Origin: Proteromonas lacertae
Taxonomy: Eukaryota > Sar > Bigyra > Opalinata > Proteromonadidae
Assembly (NCBI GenBank): GCA_002245135.1
Contig: NGBS01000018.1
Location: forward strand, 62,001 to 126,000
DNA length: 64,000 bases
Reading direction: 5' to 3'
The notes under the pieces were generated by a model, which was given only the letters and a program-made list of their open reading frames with translations, ran no database searches and was not told the origin of the DNA. Shown here one piece after another: positions 25,956 through 37,715 of the stretch. Position 1 is the first letter of the stretch. Every line of letters begins with the position of its first letter. Position numbers and translations under genes: made by a program.

Positions 25956-28142
25956 TTACTTAGATTCAACTTCTTCAACTGGCGCACCTATTGGAATAGA
26001 TACTTGTTCTTCTATAGTTGTATAAGCAATTGTGTAAGGATTAACAGTTCCTTCATAAAGTGAATATACTTCATTTTTGTGTTGTTCAAAGAATTGATGC
26101 TTCCTTTTCATATAATCTCTAAAACCTTCAAGTTGTTTCAATTCTGCAACAGCATCACTATAAACCTTCTGTTTCTTCTCTCTTTGATCAATTTCCTTGT
26201 ATTTATCAATAAATTGTTTTAAATTATTGATAATGTCTTTTCTATGTTCTTCAGTCAACAATGACTTCATTCTTGGTCTCCACACAAACTCATAGAATTT
26301 TTTACCAATATTTCTATACATCTCTTTACCTTGGAAAGTCCATAATATATATCCATTCTCTAATGCTGATCTTTCTATCTTTTCATCGCTAAACATAGGT
26401 ATTGTAGCTAAACTAGCAACAATTCTTCCACTTGGATCCCATCTAACATCATTACATTGGAAATGTTCAGATTGTTTGTTTGATCTTTTTCATCAGATTC
26501 AAAAAATTCTAAAGCACCATTCATTGATCCAAATCCAGCTAATACCATATAATTACCTTGTGGAGACCAGAATATTTTATTACAAAGCTTTTTATCCATT
26601 GAAAAATATAAATTACAATGTCTAGAAGAATCTTCATTCATTTTATACAAAGTAACTGTGTTTGAATTTTGAGTAGTTGATTTTGATAATATTAATGCTA
26701 ATCTATTACCATGTGGTTCCCATGATAAATCTACTATTCTATCTTGAATATCAATCACTTCATTCGGTATATCTTTTAAATTCATATAATAGATTTGTAA
26801 TGATGTAGTTTTTGCTTTTTTACTCTTGTTTGTTCTAGTGATTTTTGCTAAGAAATAAGTTCCTTGAGGATGCCAGAATAACTCCATATCTATAGCTCTA
26901 GTTGAACTTCCACTCTGTAATATTGTTTTAGTTGGAATATTAATCATATTGATTTGAGCTGGTTTATTGTTAACTTCTGGTAACCAATAGGCAATTACAT
27001 TTTGATTTGGACTCCATTCGAAGTCTTTTACACCAGGAATACCGATTACTTTTTCATCTAAAAGTGTAACGGATGGTAACGAGTAAACTCCAATACAATT
27101 TCTACCTAAAACGGCTAAATATTTAGAATCATAACTCCACTTATAAACAGGCCATAATTTGTTTGTGTTATTTATTCTATTGTTATTATAATTGTTATTA
27201 TTATTATTATTTAATAAATCATTATTTGGATAAGCGAATTTATGTATTGCTACACCAGTACGAATGTTCCATAATATTATAGAATCGGAGGCAGTTTTAT
27301 CTGTATTTCCATTCCAAGTTAAAATATAATGTTCATCTGGAGAAAACAATAATTTCTCTACATTTTCATGTGCTAATCTGATTAATCTCTTATATTCTTT
27401 ACCTCCCCATAATAACAAGCCTTGTTTGTGGAATGTGACAAAGTAATTACCCAAAGGTGACCAATCTACATTCATTTCACACCATGTCTTGTTTTGATCC
27501 TTAGTTTCATCACTTCCATCATAGTCTAATACTGGCTGTACTTAAGGCAATATCATTCCAATAGATCTCTGTTCTATCTGCCACTCTAATTGCGAATTCA
27601 TCTCTGCCTTTTGAATCAGATAACCACTCTTGCAAATTTGCACTATATTATTAATTATAACAAAGAATTATACTCATATATAGTCTTAAGATTTTGATAA
27701 GAAGGCCATTCTTCCATTGAGGGCACTTTGTCTAATAATTTCTTTCCAATCACTGATCTAATTTGGTCAAATAAGAATGCATTTAATTTGTGAGATTTAT
27801 CGAAATCCCAACCATTCATTGAAGTAACAGCTGCTTTTGCATCATTTCTATCGATATATGTAATGAATAAAACACTATACAATGATAAATAAATATTTCA
27901 TACCCTGTAGTTATATTTGTCTCTTTATCTTTTGGCATATATAAAGAACCTTCTACAAATTTTCCAAATTTTGTAAATACTTTTGCTAGTAAAACAGCTT
28001 TAAGTCTTTCAACTTTAGTTTCATCAACACGAGGTAGGTTTGTAACAACAATGGTGCCAGATACATCTGTTATTTTAGTCAATTCATCAGGCTTGAGGAA
28101 ATCAGATAGTTCACTCAAATAATTACGGATTTTGCCTTCCAT
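25956..28142 (-). CDS. EIF3B: Translation initiation factor eIF3 subunit b
   Basis: Starts MEGKIRNYLSELSDF. An RRM-like N-terminal domain follows (TIVVTNLPRVDETKVE, GSLYMPKDKET, VTSMNGWDFDKSHKL). The WD40-type propeller is marked by NVDWSPLGNYFVTFHKQGL and LLWGGKEYKRL. The end is the typical LWTFQGKEM, FVWRPR and charged helix. eIF3b scaffolds the eIF3 complex on the 40S subunit. Introns lie at about 27645-27675 and 27876-27904. Two frame transitions occur. One is +1 between WNDIALS (about 27555) and NVDWSP. The other is -1/+2 near 26480, where conserved DVRWDPSGR lies in a different frame from the preceding blade. One base missing from an A5 run (about 26488) would repair the second. Confidence 0.9.
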
Positions 28143-28241
28143 ATCAACAGATAAAAAGAAATGCAAAACAAAGCTTGATTAATAAGCTTGTTATCAAGTC
28201 AAGCTTTTTCAAACAGTTTTTAAAACAATAAAAATATCTCA

Positions 28242-31108
28242 ATGAGTAGGAGATATCCATACAGATTAAAAGCTCCAGATGGTTTTAGTGAACTGTTAGA
28301 AAACATACAAAACCTTCACTTCTTCATTGTTCAAGAAAATGGACCAACTTGCTTTATTATAAAAGAAGAAGGTTCAGGTAAGAAATATAAAGTTACAATT
28401 GGTGATATACAAACCTGTTCATGTCATGCTAAAGACATATGTTGTCACATTCTCTTTGTGATGATTAAAGTGTTGAGAGTTCCTCAAGATAATCCTTTAA
28501 TATGGCAATTATCACTGGTAGATTCCGAAGTACAACAAATATTACAAGGTAGATTTCGTAGAGTAGTAGAATCTCATCCTCCAGTTAGAAGAACAGTAAA
28601 AGAAGATGAAAAATCTGATGAAAATAAATTATCCAATGAGGTACCTCGAAAAGCAATAGAAGATGACGAGCCATGTCCAATATGTCAAGAAGATATGAAA
28701 GATGATATCAATGCCACAACTTGGTGTAAAGTTAGTTGTGGTAATAGTATGCATATTAAGTGTATGATAGTATGGGCTGAACATAGGATTAGTTTAGGTG
28801 AAAATGTGACATGTCCCTTATGTCGAGCAGATTGGGGTGTGAATGCCTTAAGAGAGTTGAAATCCATTAAAACTACTAATAAAAAGAAGAAGAAGAATGA
28901 AGGTAATTATAATATGTATAATATTATGTGTAATTCATGCCATATCAATCCAATTTTTAACTCATTATTTAAATGTCTATTTTGCAATGTATATATTTTT
29001 TCTTTATTTTTTTTAACCTTTAATAGGATTATCATTTATGTCTTAGATGTTTTCAAAAAGACAGTCACAGAATTCATCCCTTCATTGTACAAAATGGAAG
29101 AGGAGAACCGTGGAAACCAGCCTTTAGAAATCAAACCATACCACAAGCCATATTAGAATTACAGAATCGAGAAATATCTGTTGAAGATTATAACAACTTG
29201 TTATTATTAGATGCACCACCAATGTCTTATCATGAATATCTTGTTAACTGTTTACCAAAAAAACACTTAGTAAATGAAATGAAGTGTTTATATTGTAATA
29301 ATAAAATGAATGTTAATATTGAATATCATGAGATTAGTGGATGTCATCATATATTCCATGATGCGTGTCTTTTAGAGATTGTTAGAGCAGGAAATGAATG
29401 TCCATTAGACCATACTGTTATATTCAATGGAAGAAAGAAAAAAGAGAAGAAAAAACCTGTTGTAAAAGATGAAGATTTATATAATTCAAAACCATTAGAA
29501 ATAGATACAAAACGCTCCAAAACTGGTAAAATAATAAAAATTGAAGATGTCAGCAGTAGGAGTAGGAATAGAAATAGAAGAGATAATAGTAATCCATTAT
29601 TACCACCTTCACCATTTGCTATTGCTGGTAAGAATATATCTATTAATAATAATATTAATCGTTCAGAAGTTCCACCATTGCCACCACTCAATGGAACACA
29701 ACGTAATAATAATAAACGAATTAATAATTCAGCACCACCATCTAATACAATGAATCATGAAGAAAAAAATGATGATAAAGAAAAAGATAATCATTTTGGA
29801 TTTAATACAAATCAAAATAATAACAAAGTTAAACATAATAGTATAGCAGATATTAATCTAAGAAGAGCCAAAATTGCACAAAGATTCTTACCTCAAAGAC
29901 ATGAAAGAGTTCAACCTGACATTAATAACTTATTTATTGGTAAAGAAACAACATCAGAAGATGAGATTGAAAGTGAAGATGATAATATTATTATAGTCAA
30001 TAATAATAATATACGTAATAGAAATAGGCTGAAAAAGACAAAAATACATAATAGTAATTCTAATTATTATTTACATCAACAGCAACAAGAACCTCCACCT
30101 GATTTAATAGTTGGATCAACTCCATTAAGTATTGAAGATAGTAAAAGTATAACAAGAAGAAGGAATAAGAGAATTAATATGGAAAATAATGCTGTAAATA
30201 ATGCAATTGATATTATTAATCCACCATCATCTCCTCCTCATTCTCCGCTAAATGATACAATTGCATCAATTCCACCACAATCACCAATCATTAATAGAAA
30301 TGAAAATGAAAATGAAAATGAAGAAGAAAGTATTATTTATAGTAATATTAGAGCAAAACCTGACTTTTATACTGGTATATTGAATGATAATACTGTTCCA
30401 GTAGATCCGAATATAATAAATGAATCATTAATAGGTTCTTTTGTAAATATACCAACTCCTCAACCACTCAATAGAAATATAAAGAGAGAGATTCATTCAC
30501 CTATTGTTCAACCAATTGATTTTCGTACAAATATACAGTCAACTCCATCCAATAATACAACTTCTTTTGATATTGATGCTTTGCAGATTAATACAATAAC
30601 AAATACTGAGTATACTAATGTTAATAAAGAAATACAAAGAAATATAAAACCAATTCATGTATTGGGTTTATTGAATGATAATGTACAACCAGTTGATCCT
30701 GATATTACTGATTTTGAATTGAGATCTGATTTACATTTATCACCAAAACGTGAAACAAGAAATACTACTTCATCACCAACATTTCAAGTAGAACAAACAA
30801 ATATTAATGTAAATTTAAATACATCAGACTATCCAGAACATTTAATAATAGGAAATTCAAGAAACATACAATATAATGAAGAAGAAAATGGAAATAATGA
30901 AGATGATGTTGAGATAGAAAACTTAATAAAACGAAATGCTCGATTATATAGAGAGAATGGTTTATTGAATGATAATGTACAGCCAGTTGACCCTGATATT
31001 ACTGATTTTGAGCTAAGATCCGATAGTCATTCAAATCCAGATAGTGTAAATAGTAGATTATTGAATAGATTGTATAGATATCCATCAACTGCAACTGGAA
31101 GTAATTAA
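28242..31108 (+). CDS. ZSWIM2: ZSWIM2-like SWIM/RING/ZZ/RING ubiquitin ligase with repetitive tail
   Basis: Two exons (28242-28988, 29027-31108) around a 38-nt intron give 942 residues. Domain order: SWIM zinc finger (CSCHAKDICCHILF), RING (CPICQEDM...CPLCRADW), ZZ finger (CNSCH...CLFCND-YHLCLRCF...H..H, split by the intron), and a second RING-like finger (CLYCNN...CHHIFHDACL...CPLD). This order is that of vertebrate ZSWIM2, an E3 ligase expressed in ciliated and sperm cells. The remaining half is Asn-rich low complexity. It contains three copies of a motif with core LLNDNVQPVDPDITDF (about 30374, 30665, 30959). Divergent from eIF3b (99 bp between starts). Confidence 0.85.
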
Positions 31109-31398
31109 TTTAATAATTATTTAATTAGTGGAAATTATATGAACTTTCTTTACTTTGATTAGATTTATTCTTATCGAATATTCGTATATCATCTATAATA
31201 TAATGAACTGATCTTTATTTTGTGAAATAAACTCAAAAATCTATTTCAAACATTCAACACATGTTAGATGGTCAAAGATCAAAAATAATTTCATCAGCTT
31301 TTATCCAATTATATTTCAAATCAATGATTTCTAAAAATCATTCATTCCATTATTTCTTGAATTTTTAGTATTCATCCAATCTCTCAAAATCTTCAATC
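31109..31398 (+). promoter_or_regulatory. H2B copy 1 upstream region
   Basis: No gene is seen between the ZSWIM2 stop and the H2B ATG. From 31181 on, the sequence is nearly identical to the upstream region of H2B copy 2 (inverted, 39815-40035). The stretch ATGTTAGATGGTCAAAGATC (about 31262) is present unchanged in both and is a candidate shared histone promoter element. Conservation here may instead reflect a recent duplication. Confidence 0.45.
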
Positions 31399-31812
31399 AT
31401 GGGTCAAGAACCAGCAGCTGCATCAAAGAAAGCCGTAAAGAATGTAAAGAAAGTCGCCACAAACAAAGATGGTAAAAAAAGACACGCCAGAAGAATAGAA
31501 ACCTATTCTTCTTACATTTTCAAAGTATTGAAACAAGTCCATCCTGAATGTGGTATATCAAAGAAAGGAATGTCTGTAATGAATTCTTTTGTAAGTGATA
31601 TATTCGAAAGAATCTGTGGTGAAGCAGGTCAATTATGTCGATACAACAAGAAGCACACTTTAAGTAGTCGTGAAATCCAAAGTGCTGTAAGATTAGTTTT
31701 ACCAGGTGAATTAGCGAAGCATGCTGTATCAGAAGGTACAAAATCCGTAACAAAATACAACAGTTTAGTTACTAGTGCTACAGGTAAAGCTGCTCCCGAA
31801 AAGAAAGAGTAA
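31399..31812 (+). CDS. H2B: Histone H2B (copy 1)
   Basis: 137 residues, intronless. The histone fold is unmistakable: [40 protein letters not shown], and [22 protein letters not shown]. The tail is short, Ala/Lys-rich, starting MGQEPAAA. H2B pairs with H2A in the nucleosome core. The gene is followed at 35 nt by a histone-type 3' stem-loop, which suggests replication-dependent, non-polyadenylated processing (inference from the family). A near-identical inverted copy lies at 39416-39814; that one lacks five N-terminal residues and has Ser for Gly in ERIC(G/S)EAGQ. Confidence 0.97.
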   Translation: MGQEPAAASKKAVKNVKKVATNKDGKKRHARRIETYSSYIFKVLKQVHPECGISKKGMSVMNSFVSDIFERICGEAGQLCRYNKKHTLSSREIQSAVRLVLPGELAKHAVSEGTKSVTKYNSLVTSATGKAAPEKKE

Positions 31813-31847
31813 ATAAATGAATTTACTTTTAAAGAAGTTTAAAACCA

Positions 31848-31863
31848 GGTGCTTTTTAGCACC
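31848..31863 (+). terminator. Histone mRNA 3' stem-loop (copy 1)
   Basis: GGTGCTTTTTAGCACC forms a perfect 6-bp stem with a TTTT loop. It is preceded by AACCA and followed by an ACAT spacer. This is the architecture of the SLBP-bound stem-loop of replication-dependent histone mRNAs (6-bp stem, 4-nt U-rich loop, shortly after the stop). A purine-containing AAGAGA lies 13 nt downstream and could act as a downstream element, but this is weak. Confidence 0.85.
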
Positions 31864-31924
31864 ACATATATAATTTAAGAGATTTATTATGTAATTATAA
31901 ATGAAATAACAATTATGGATTTAA

Positions 31925-32293
31925 ATTTATCCAACAACGATCAGTCATACATATGAACCAGTGATTCATGTTTCCACAATAAAACAAACCTGTCAGTTAG
32001 TAAAAATGTCTCAAGATGTATTACGAAGTGGAGATAAAGCTATTTGTTGGTTTAAATTCAAATATCATCCACAGTATATTAGAGTTGGTGATCCATTAAT
32101 CTTAGCAGAAGGAGCAACTCGTGGTATGGGTGTAATTACGAAGGTTTTACCAAAGAGTTATTTATCAGAGCTTAATGCGATAGATAGCCATAAGGTTATT
32201 AGTGAAATGAGTGAGAATCGTTTAAAAGCAGATAAACGTATTATTGGAATTTGCCATGCTGATAAAGATGTGAAAAAAGATGTTACAACTTAA
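31925..32293 (+). pseudogene. Truncated GTPBP1/2-like translational GTPase, C-terminal domain only
   Basis: The open frame runs from a TAA at 31922. It reads YPTTISHTYEPVIHVSTIKQ, then VLRSGDKAICWFKF, RVGDPLILAEGATRGMGVITKVLP, and ends KKDVTT. This matches the C-terminal EF-Tu-like beta-barrel of GTPBP1/GTPBP2, including the conserved HPTTIS-type start. The GTPase domain (several hundred residues) is absent, and the fragment begins within about 40 bp of the H2B repeat arm. It is therefore best read as a gene cut by the rearrangement that placed H2B here. It could still be expressed as a small protein. Confidence 0.65.
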
Positions 32294-32540
32294 TTTGGTT
32301 ATTTTAACAGTTTATTTCATTGTTAATAGTTGGTTAAAATAATTTAAATAAGTTTATTATATTCTATATAATTGACAATATTTTGTTAAGATTCTGATAT
32401 TAAATAATAATATATATTGCAATCTTATAAAATATATTAATATTATCGTATAATTATAATTGCTTTTAAGTATAAAATAGATTTATATTATTATCAAAAC
32501 TTGATTCCTGTTAGATATACTTTTTTCTTTTTTTGCTATT

Positions 32541-33441
32541 ATGAGTGATTTTAATCCAGATGATTAGATTTTAAAACAAATCCACATTTTTCATAGACAT
32601 GGAGATAGATCTACAGCATCATCAGCAGCTAAAAATGAAGAGCAGAATAAATTAGAAATAGAATCATGGAAACCTCATTTACTTGATGTTGAAACAAGAA
32701 ATAGATTAATCAAGTTATTTTCAAATTGTGGAAATAAACTACCAGAGAGTAGTGAAGAAAAAGTATTTGGTAAGTTGGCAAAGAATGGTTTAAATAGTTT
32801 GATAGAATTAGGTAAAGAGCTAGTATAGCAATATATGATATATAATTAGAATGAACATTACGTTCAAACCAACTTTCTTCATTTACCTCTACAAGAAAAA
32901 GAAGTGAAGTGTTATTCTACACATTTTCAACGTACATATGAAAGTGTACAAGGAGTACTGTATGGATTACTATCACTTGATGATAGTGTAGTAGATAGAG
33001 AAAAATGGTTTCCAAAAATAAAAGTTATGAATCCAAATCCACAGCAATTGAATCGTATAATATATATTAGTTATTATTGTTACTATAGCTGTTGACTCAG
33101 TATTTTGGAAATTAGAAGCAAGTCCTGATCTTCAAGAGAAGATACATGAATTCACAACAAAATGTGATGATATAGTCTCAGAAATAAAAGAATATTTAAA
33201 ATCTCATGGAAAATATGATTCTATAATTCATTACTACAGTAATAGTCTATATAATATACCAATTCAAAAGGAATTGGAACCTTACAAAGATATAGTAATT
33301 GATGAATGTTCTCGTTCATTCTGTTTGACTTATCAAAATCCAAAAATAGCGAAATATACAATTGAATTCTATTTGACAAAAATATACTACAGTATGTTGA
33401 ATATGAAACATAATTTTAATACTCTTGCAAATAGTATATAA
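32541..33441 (+). pseudogene. Broken histidine acid phosphatase
   Basis: The catalytic motif HRHGDRS is visible just after an ATG at 32541, but an in-frame TAG (32565-32567) separates them and no intron fits. Two introns (27 nt at 32824, 34 nt at 33055) splice cleanly. They yield the family's second helical segment (VKCYSTHFQRTYESVQGVLYGLL, given here as VKCYSTHFQRTYE then SVQGVLYGLL). The C-terminal His-Asp proton-donor motif is missing: the frame ends NTLANSI. With one premature stop and a truncated C-terminus, it is probably inactive. Histidine acid phosphatases normally act in lysosomes or are secreted; no signal peptide is seen. Confidence 0.6.
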
Positions 33442-33448
33442 GGATCAT

Positions 33449-33859
33449 CTATTTATCATTAACATTATAATAATTAATACTATATTCCTTTTTTCCTAAA
33501 GATATCAACTCATCCTTTATTTCATTGTTATAATACGTACCAATGAAACTTTTATAGTCAGTTAATCCTAAATTTAATGTTAGTTCATTCTTTGCTTCAT
33601 CATAATCTGAACCATGTATTCTGAATTTCGTTCCATTAAATAATTTTGGATTTATTTCCAGTTTCTAATCGTTATAAACTATTAATACTTGATTCCATAT
33701 ATTATCAATTGAGCTTTTTATCCTTTCATTCCAATGATCCACTATATCGAATTCTTTCGAGAACCTTATTCTAACATTTTCTGATTTTAGCATTTTTACA
33801 GCTTTTAACATACAGAAAAATGAAAATACTAACAAGGTAATTAATAGTGTAATTGACAC
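33449..33859 (-). pseudogene. NUDT22-like N-terminal fragment
   Basis: Reads VRIRFSKEFDIVDHW, then IDNIWNQ, a 24-nt intron, and KLEINPKLFNGTKFRIHGSD and TLNLGLTDYKSFIGTYYN. This matches the region before the Nudix domain of NUDT22 (a UDP-glucose/galactose hydrolase), including the F(N/D)xxKFR and LGLTxYxxFLGT motifs. The Nudix box itself is absent: the frame closes within about 70 codons of this motif, facing the truncated phosphatase. The true start is uncertain, and the upstream hydrophobic residues may be UTR read in frame. Probably a truncated gene. Confidence 0.55.
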
Positions 33860-34039
33860 TAAAAGTGTAATAATAGAAATTATGTCTGTATAGAAGTCTA
33901 TAAGTAATATATAATGAATAGAATTCCCATGGATTAACTGATGAGCAGTTAGCGATACTATTAAGTGTATTTATCAACTACATTCTTTTTATCTTAATTA
34001 GAAATAAATAATCCATCAGAACCACAAGATGAAATACAG

Positions 34040-35107
34040 ATGGTTGTTGATAAATCAAAAGAAGATATAGTTCTACCAATAACTAACGAGAATATGTATT
34101 TGCATGATCCTTCATTTGAAATGATTGATCCTACTCCAGACATATATGCTCTATTTCAAGAATTCAATAAAACTTTCTTTTATGGTAAATTAGATTCTGT
34201 AGAAGTAAAATGGAGTAAAAGAATGACCAGTTGTGCTGGAATATGTTATTACAATCGTGGTTATTGTAGTGTGAGATTAAGCATTCCATTACTTCAATAT
34301 CGACCTAGAAGTGATTTAATTGACACATTATTAGTATTTTCTCAATATTTGTAATCATAATAGCATGAAATGATCCATGCATATTTATTTGTAACACATC
34401 AGAATAGAGATCGTCATGGACATGGTGATGAATTCCAAAAACACATGAAAAGAATAAATGAAAAAGCTCATACTCATATAACAATATATCACTCATTTTT
34501 TGATGAATATAATAAGTATATTTCTTCACAATTTATAAAGATAAATAGTTGTCATCAGCATTGGTGGAAATGTGATGGAATATGTAGTAAAAAACCTCCA
34601 TATTATGGCTTAGTGAAAAGATCAATCAACAGACCACCTGGACCTCATGATTACTGGTTTTCATCACATGAAAAGACGTGTGGAGGAACATTTCATAAAA
34701 TTAGAGAACCAGAAAATAATAATAATAATAATAAAAAGAAGAAGAAGCAAAATAGTAAGAAAACTATTAAACGGAAAGAAAATGATAATCAACGAAGTAT
34801 ATCTTCATTTATAATAAGTGATAAAAACAAAGAAAATAATAAAACTGAATTAAATGCTGTTTCAAGTGAAGAATCTGAAGATTCTGATTATGAAGAATAT
34901 ATTAAAAATGAAAAAACAATTCAATGTTCACTTCCTACTGTTGATAAAATAAAAAATGATAAAAGAAATGAAAATAGTATAATAGTTATAGATGAAAGTG
35001 ATGATGAAGATGATAAAGAAGTAATAAATAAAAAGAGAAATGATTTAGATGGAATGAAAGATCCATTTCATGTATTGGAAGCAAGAAAATTAAGAAAACT
35101 AGAATGA
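34040..35107 (+). CDS. SPRTN: SPRTN-like DNA-protein crosslink metalloprotease
   Basis: Two exons (34040-34333, 34364-35107) around a 30-nt intron encode 345 residues. The SprT domain holds the zinc protease motif HEMIH, created by the splice (LL|HEMIHAYLF), then NRDRHGHGDEFQKHM and the zinc-ribbon-like WKCDGIC...CGGTFHKI. The tail is Lys/Asn-rich and acidic, with a PIP-box-like QRSISSFI that could bind PCNA. SPRTN cleaves proteins crosslinked to DNA during replication. It is the only apparently intact gene between the two H2B copies. It ends with TGA, showing TGA is a stop in this genome. Confidence 0.88.
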
Positions 35108-35477
35108 ATAACTTCTTGTTAAAAATTATTTTTGATTTAGTTAATTCTTTAATACCAATATCTGATAAAGAGAGTTAAGATTTATGTTAGAAGATATACA
35201 ACTATTAAATATCATCTATCCAATTCGATTTATTAGTCAAATATCATTAAAAAATAAAAACATATAACAGCCCAATTCAATTCGATATATTAATACCTCT
35301 TATTTCTTTTTACATCGCTATAAAAATGAAATACAAAATAAATATAAATTACACAAATCATTGGTTGATAGTTGGCGTGATTTTATTGGTTATTCATTCA
35401 AATAGAATTATCGTTTATATCTCACTTATTAATCAAGGCAGAGTATATATTGTTATAGATTCTTATTAATTAGGTAA
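35108..35477. other. Intergenic, 370 bp
   Basis: Very AT-rich sequence between SPRTN and the disrupted NTPase genes. I see no open frame of note, RNA gene or repeat in it. It presumably holds the SPRTN 3' end and any promoter for the next gene. Confidence 0.5.
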
Positions 35478-37685
35478 ATGAGTAATTATTTAAGCTATTT
35501 GTGGGGAAGAGGTTATGATGATGACTCAGTTGGTTTTCTTAGTGGAAGTGTGAAAAGGAGAGGATTATTTGATTTTTTTCATGTAAAAAAAAGACCAAAG
35601 ATAGTGGAAGATGATAATTTTGTTAAAATTATCAACAGTTTAAAAGCTGTAAAACATGATATACTTAATGAAGATGATGAAGTTGTTAAAAGTTTGATAT
35701 ATTTAGAATATACAGATGAAAATGTCAACGTCTTTCAATTCCCAAAGAAGAGAATTTACATCCGAGATTGTTATTATGATATGTTTGGAAAAATTTGTAA
35801 AATAATGTCATGTAGAACAGGTATATCCAGAATAATAATTACTGGTCAGCCAGGTATTGGTAAAACATCATTTATTTATGTTTTACTATTCTTCTTAAAG
35901 AACAATTTATTTCACAATTTTGGTAAAAAAGAAAAAGATTTGTTGAAGAAAAAAGAGTTAATTTTAGAACAAGAAGATGTTGAAAGAGTGAAGATTGAAG
36001 TATATAATGAAATGGAAAATAGAGAAAAGTTACTGAAGGATGAAATAAACAAACTTGAAAGTGATATTCAAGCAAATTTACAATTGATTAATAGATATGA
36101 AGAAGAAATCAAATTCTATTATAAGCATCTCAAAGGTATAATAGATGGTGATTATGGTGGTGTAAAACCTGAGAATTTTTATAAACAATCTGGAAATATA
36201 TATTCATTCACTCTCTTTAATGAAACAATAGTAATTGATAGATCAAAAGAAGAAGAAGAAAATGGTTTAAGTGATATAAGAAATAGTATTTGTGGTAATA
36301 TTGATAAGATAATGAATGAAATTGGAGGAACAATTGATGATATTGTTGGTGCAAGGCACAAGAATAGATAGAAACAAAATTTCAACTTTTAAAGGATCAC
36401 TTCATAATAAAAATCATCGTCAGTATGATAAATATATAAATGCATATGTAGCATCATCAATAATTAGAAATAATATTAATGAGATTGGTAATCTAAGTCA
36501 TTCAATAGATTCAAAAAAGTATAGAAAGATGGAGTGTGTAGATGAAATCAACAAAATGAAAAAAGAAGAGAAGGAAATGTAAATAGATGATATGGATATA
36601 AAAGCAATAGATGAAAAGAAGCATGATAAAATGAGAGAGTTGGGATTTAATTATTATATATTAGATGATAAGGTATGGAAAAGAGATAATAAAATTAGAG
36701 ATATTTATATAGTAAAAGGAAAGAGATATGGTGCTGATAAGGATAGGAAGATATATTTATTTGAAAATGGTAATCTCTGTAAAGTGGATTTTAAAGAAAA
36801 TGATATTAAGAATTCAATAATAATAGTTGACACTTTTAATTGTGAATTTCATTTCAGCAACATAATAATTTCAATAAGTTCCCCTGATCATGAAAATAAT
36901 GATGAATATAAAACGATACATAAAAAATATATAGAATTATATTTTGATTCTTTGAATGACACAGAAATATTAGAATGGTTTAAATACTGTATTGGTTTTG
37001 ATATTCCTAATGGTATTGGTGTTGAATTTAAAGAAATATGCAAAAAGTATGGTAATATACCCAGGCAAATATATTACCATTATTTACACAAAAGAAACTA
37101 CTAATAAAGATTATTGGGAATATTATAAGCAGTTGATAGAAAGTGTAGTAGGAACGACAGGTTATAGTGAATTTGTACAACAATTATATGAAGAAAGATC
37201 ATTTGATAAATAATGATTTATCCAATATAATATTAAAATATGATATGAAATTAGAATGGAATTATCATTTAGATAATTTTATATTAAAACCGAAAGAAAA
37301 ACTAAAATTCATTTCTGATGCTATTGAAGAATATATTCTTTTCAAATTCTATCCACCAAAGAATGAGATAGATTATTATAAAGCAAATGAAAAGTATGAA
37401 TCAATTGGTCATGATAGATATATAAAAAGAATGGCATTAAAACAAATCATAGCATATGAATTAAGTACTGAAATTAAGATTAGAAGTAATCCAAATTTTA
37501 AATTAAACAATCAAAAGAAAGTGTATGTTCATTATCCTCCAAATGCATCACATTTTGTTTATTACATATTGGATGAAAATAATTTCTTTGATTTGATAAT
37601 GAATGGAATATTTATAAAAGTATTATTAGCTGGTGAGATATTAGATATTGATGAAACCAAAATTAGAGAATCAATAAAAGTATGA
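35478..37685 (+). pseudogene. Disrupted P-loop NTPase of Crinkler/RHS-like type (copy A)
   Basis: Begins MSNYLSYLWGRGYDD. The segment KRIYIRDCYYDMFGKI leads to a Walker A in RIIITGQPGIGKTSFIYVLL. A coiled-coil insert follows, then IIIVDTFNCEF and ISISSPDHENN. Next comes the family-like block KKYIELYFDSLNDTEILEWF with KYGNIPRQIYYHYL. This order (Y-R..Y, GTPGIGK, 'ELYFDSL..eE', 'GNIPR') resembles the NTPase module of Crinkler-RHS proteins of oomycetes, chytrids and other protists. The frame is broken by a TAA (36580-36582) and three +1 shifts (near 36.35, 37.10 and 37.20 kb). The reading ends at a TGA at 37683. Read across, the protein is smooth, so the damage is recent or apparent only. Confidence 0.6.
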
Positions 37686-37715
37686 ATATACTATATATTT
37701 ATAATAAATAGGAAT

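Larger units (their letters stand above)
31181..31888 (+). repeat. Inverted repeat arm 1 carrying H2B
   Basis: About 700 bp match the reverse complement of 39339-40035. They include promoter, coding region and 3' stem-loop. Differences are few: the N-terminal coding segment is 15 nt longer here, and there are scattered substitutions. Homology stops abruptly at both ends. Boundaries were read by eye and may be off by several bases. Confidence 0.8.

Noticed and set aside
27546-27561. A 16-nt intron (GTACAGCCAGTATTAG) repairing the first eIF3b frame break
   Set aside because: It fits the phase but is far shorter than any other intron seen here; a one-base indel or frameshift is simpler.
32824-32850. 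TAG codons read as Gln in the acid phosphatase (genetic code change)
   Set aside because: These two TAGs fall in a 27-nt GT-AG intron whose removal restores the family's spacing; TAG also ends several genes here.
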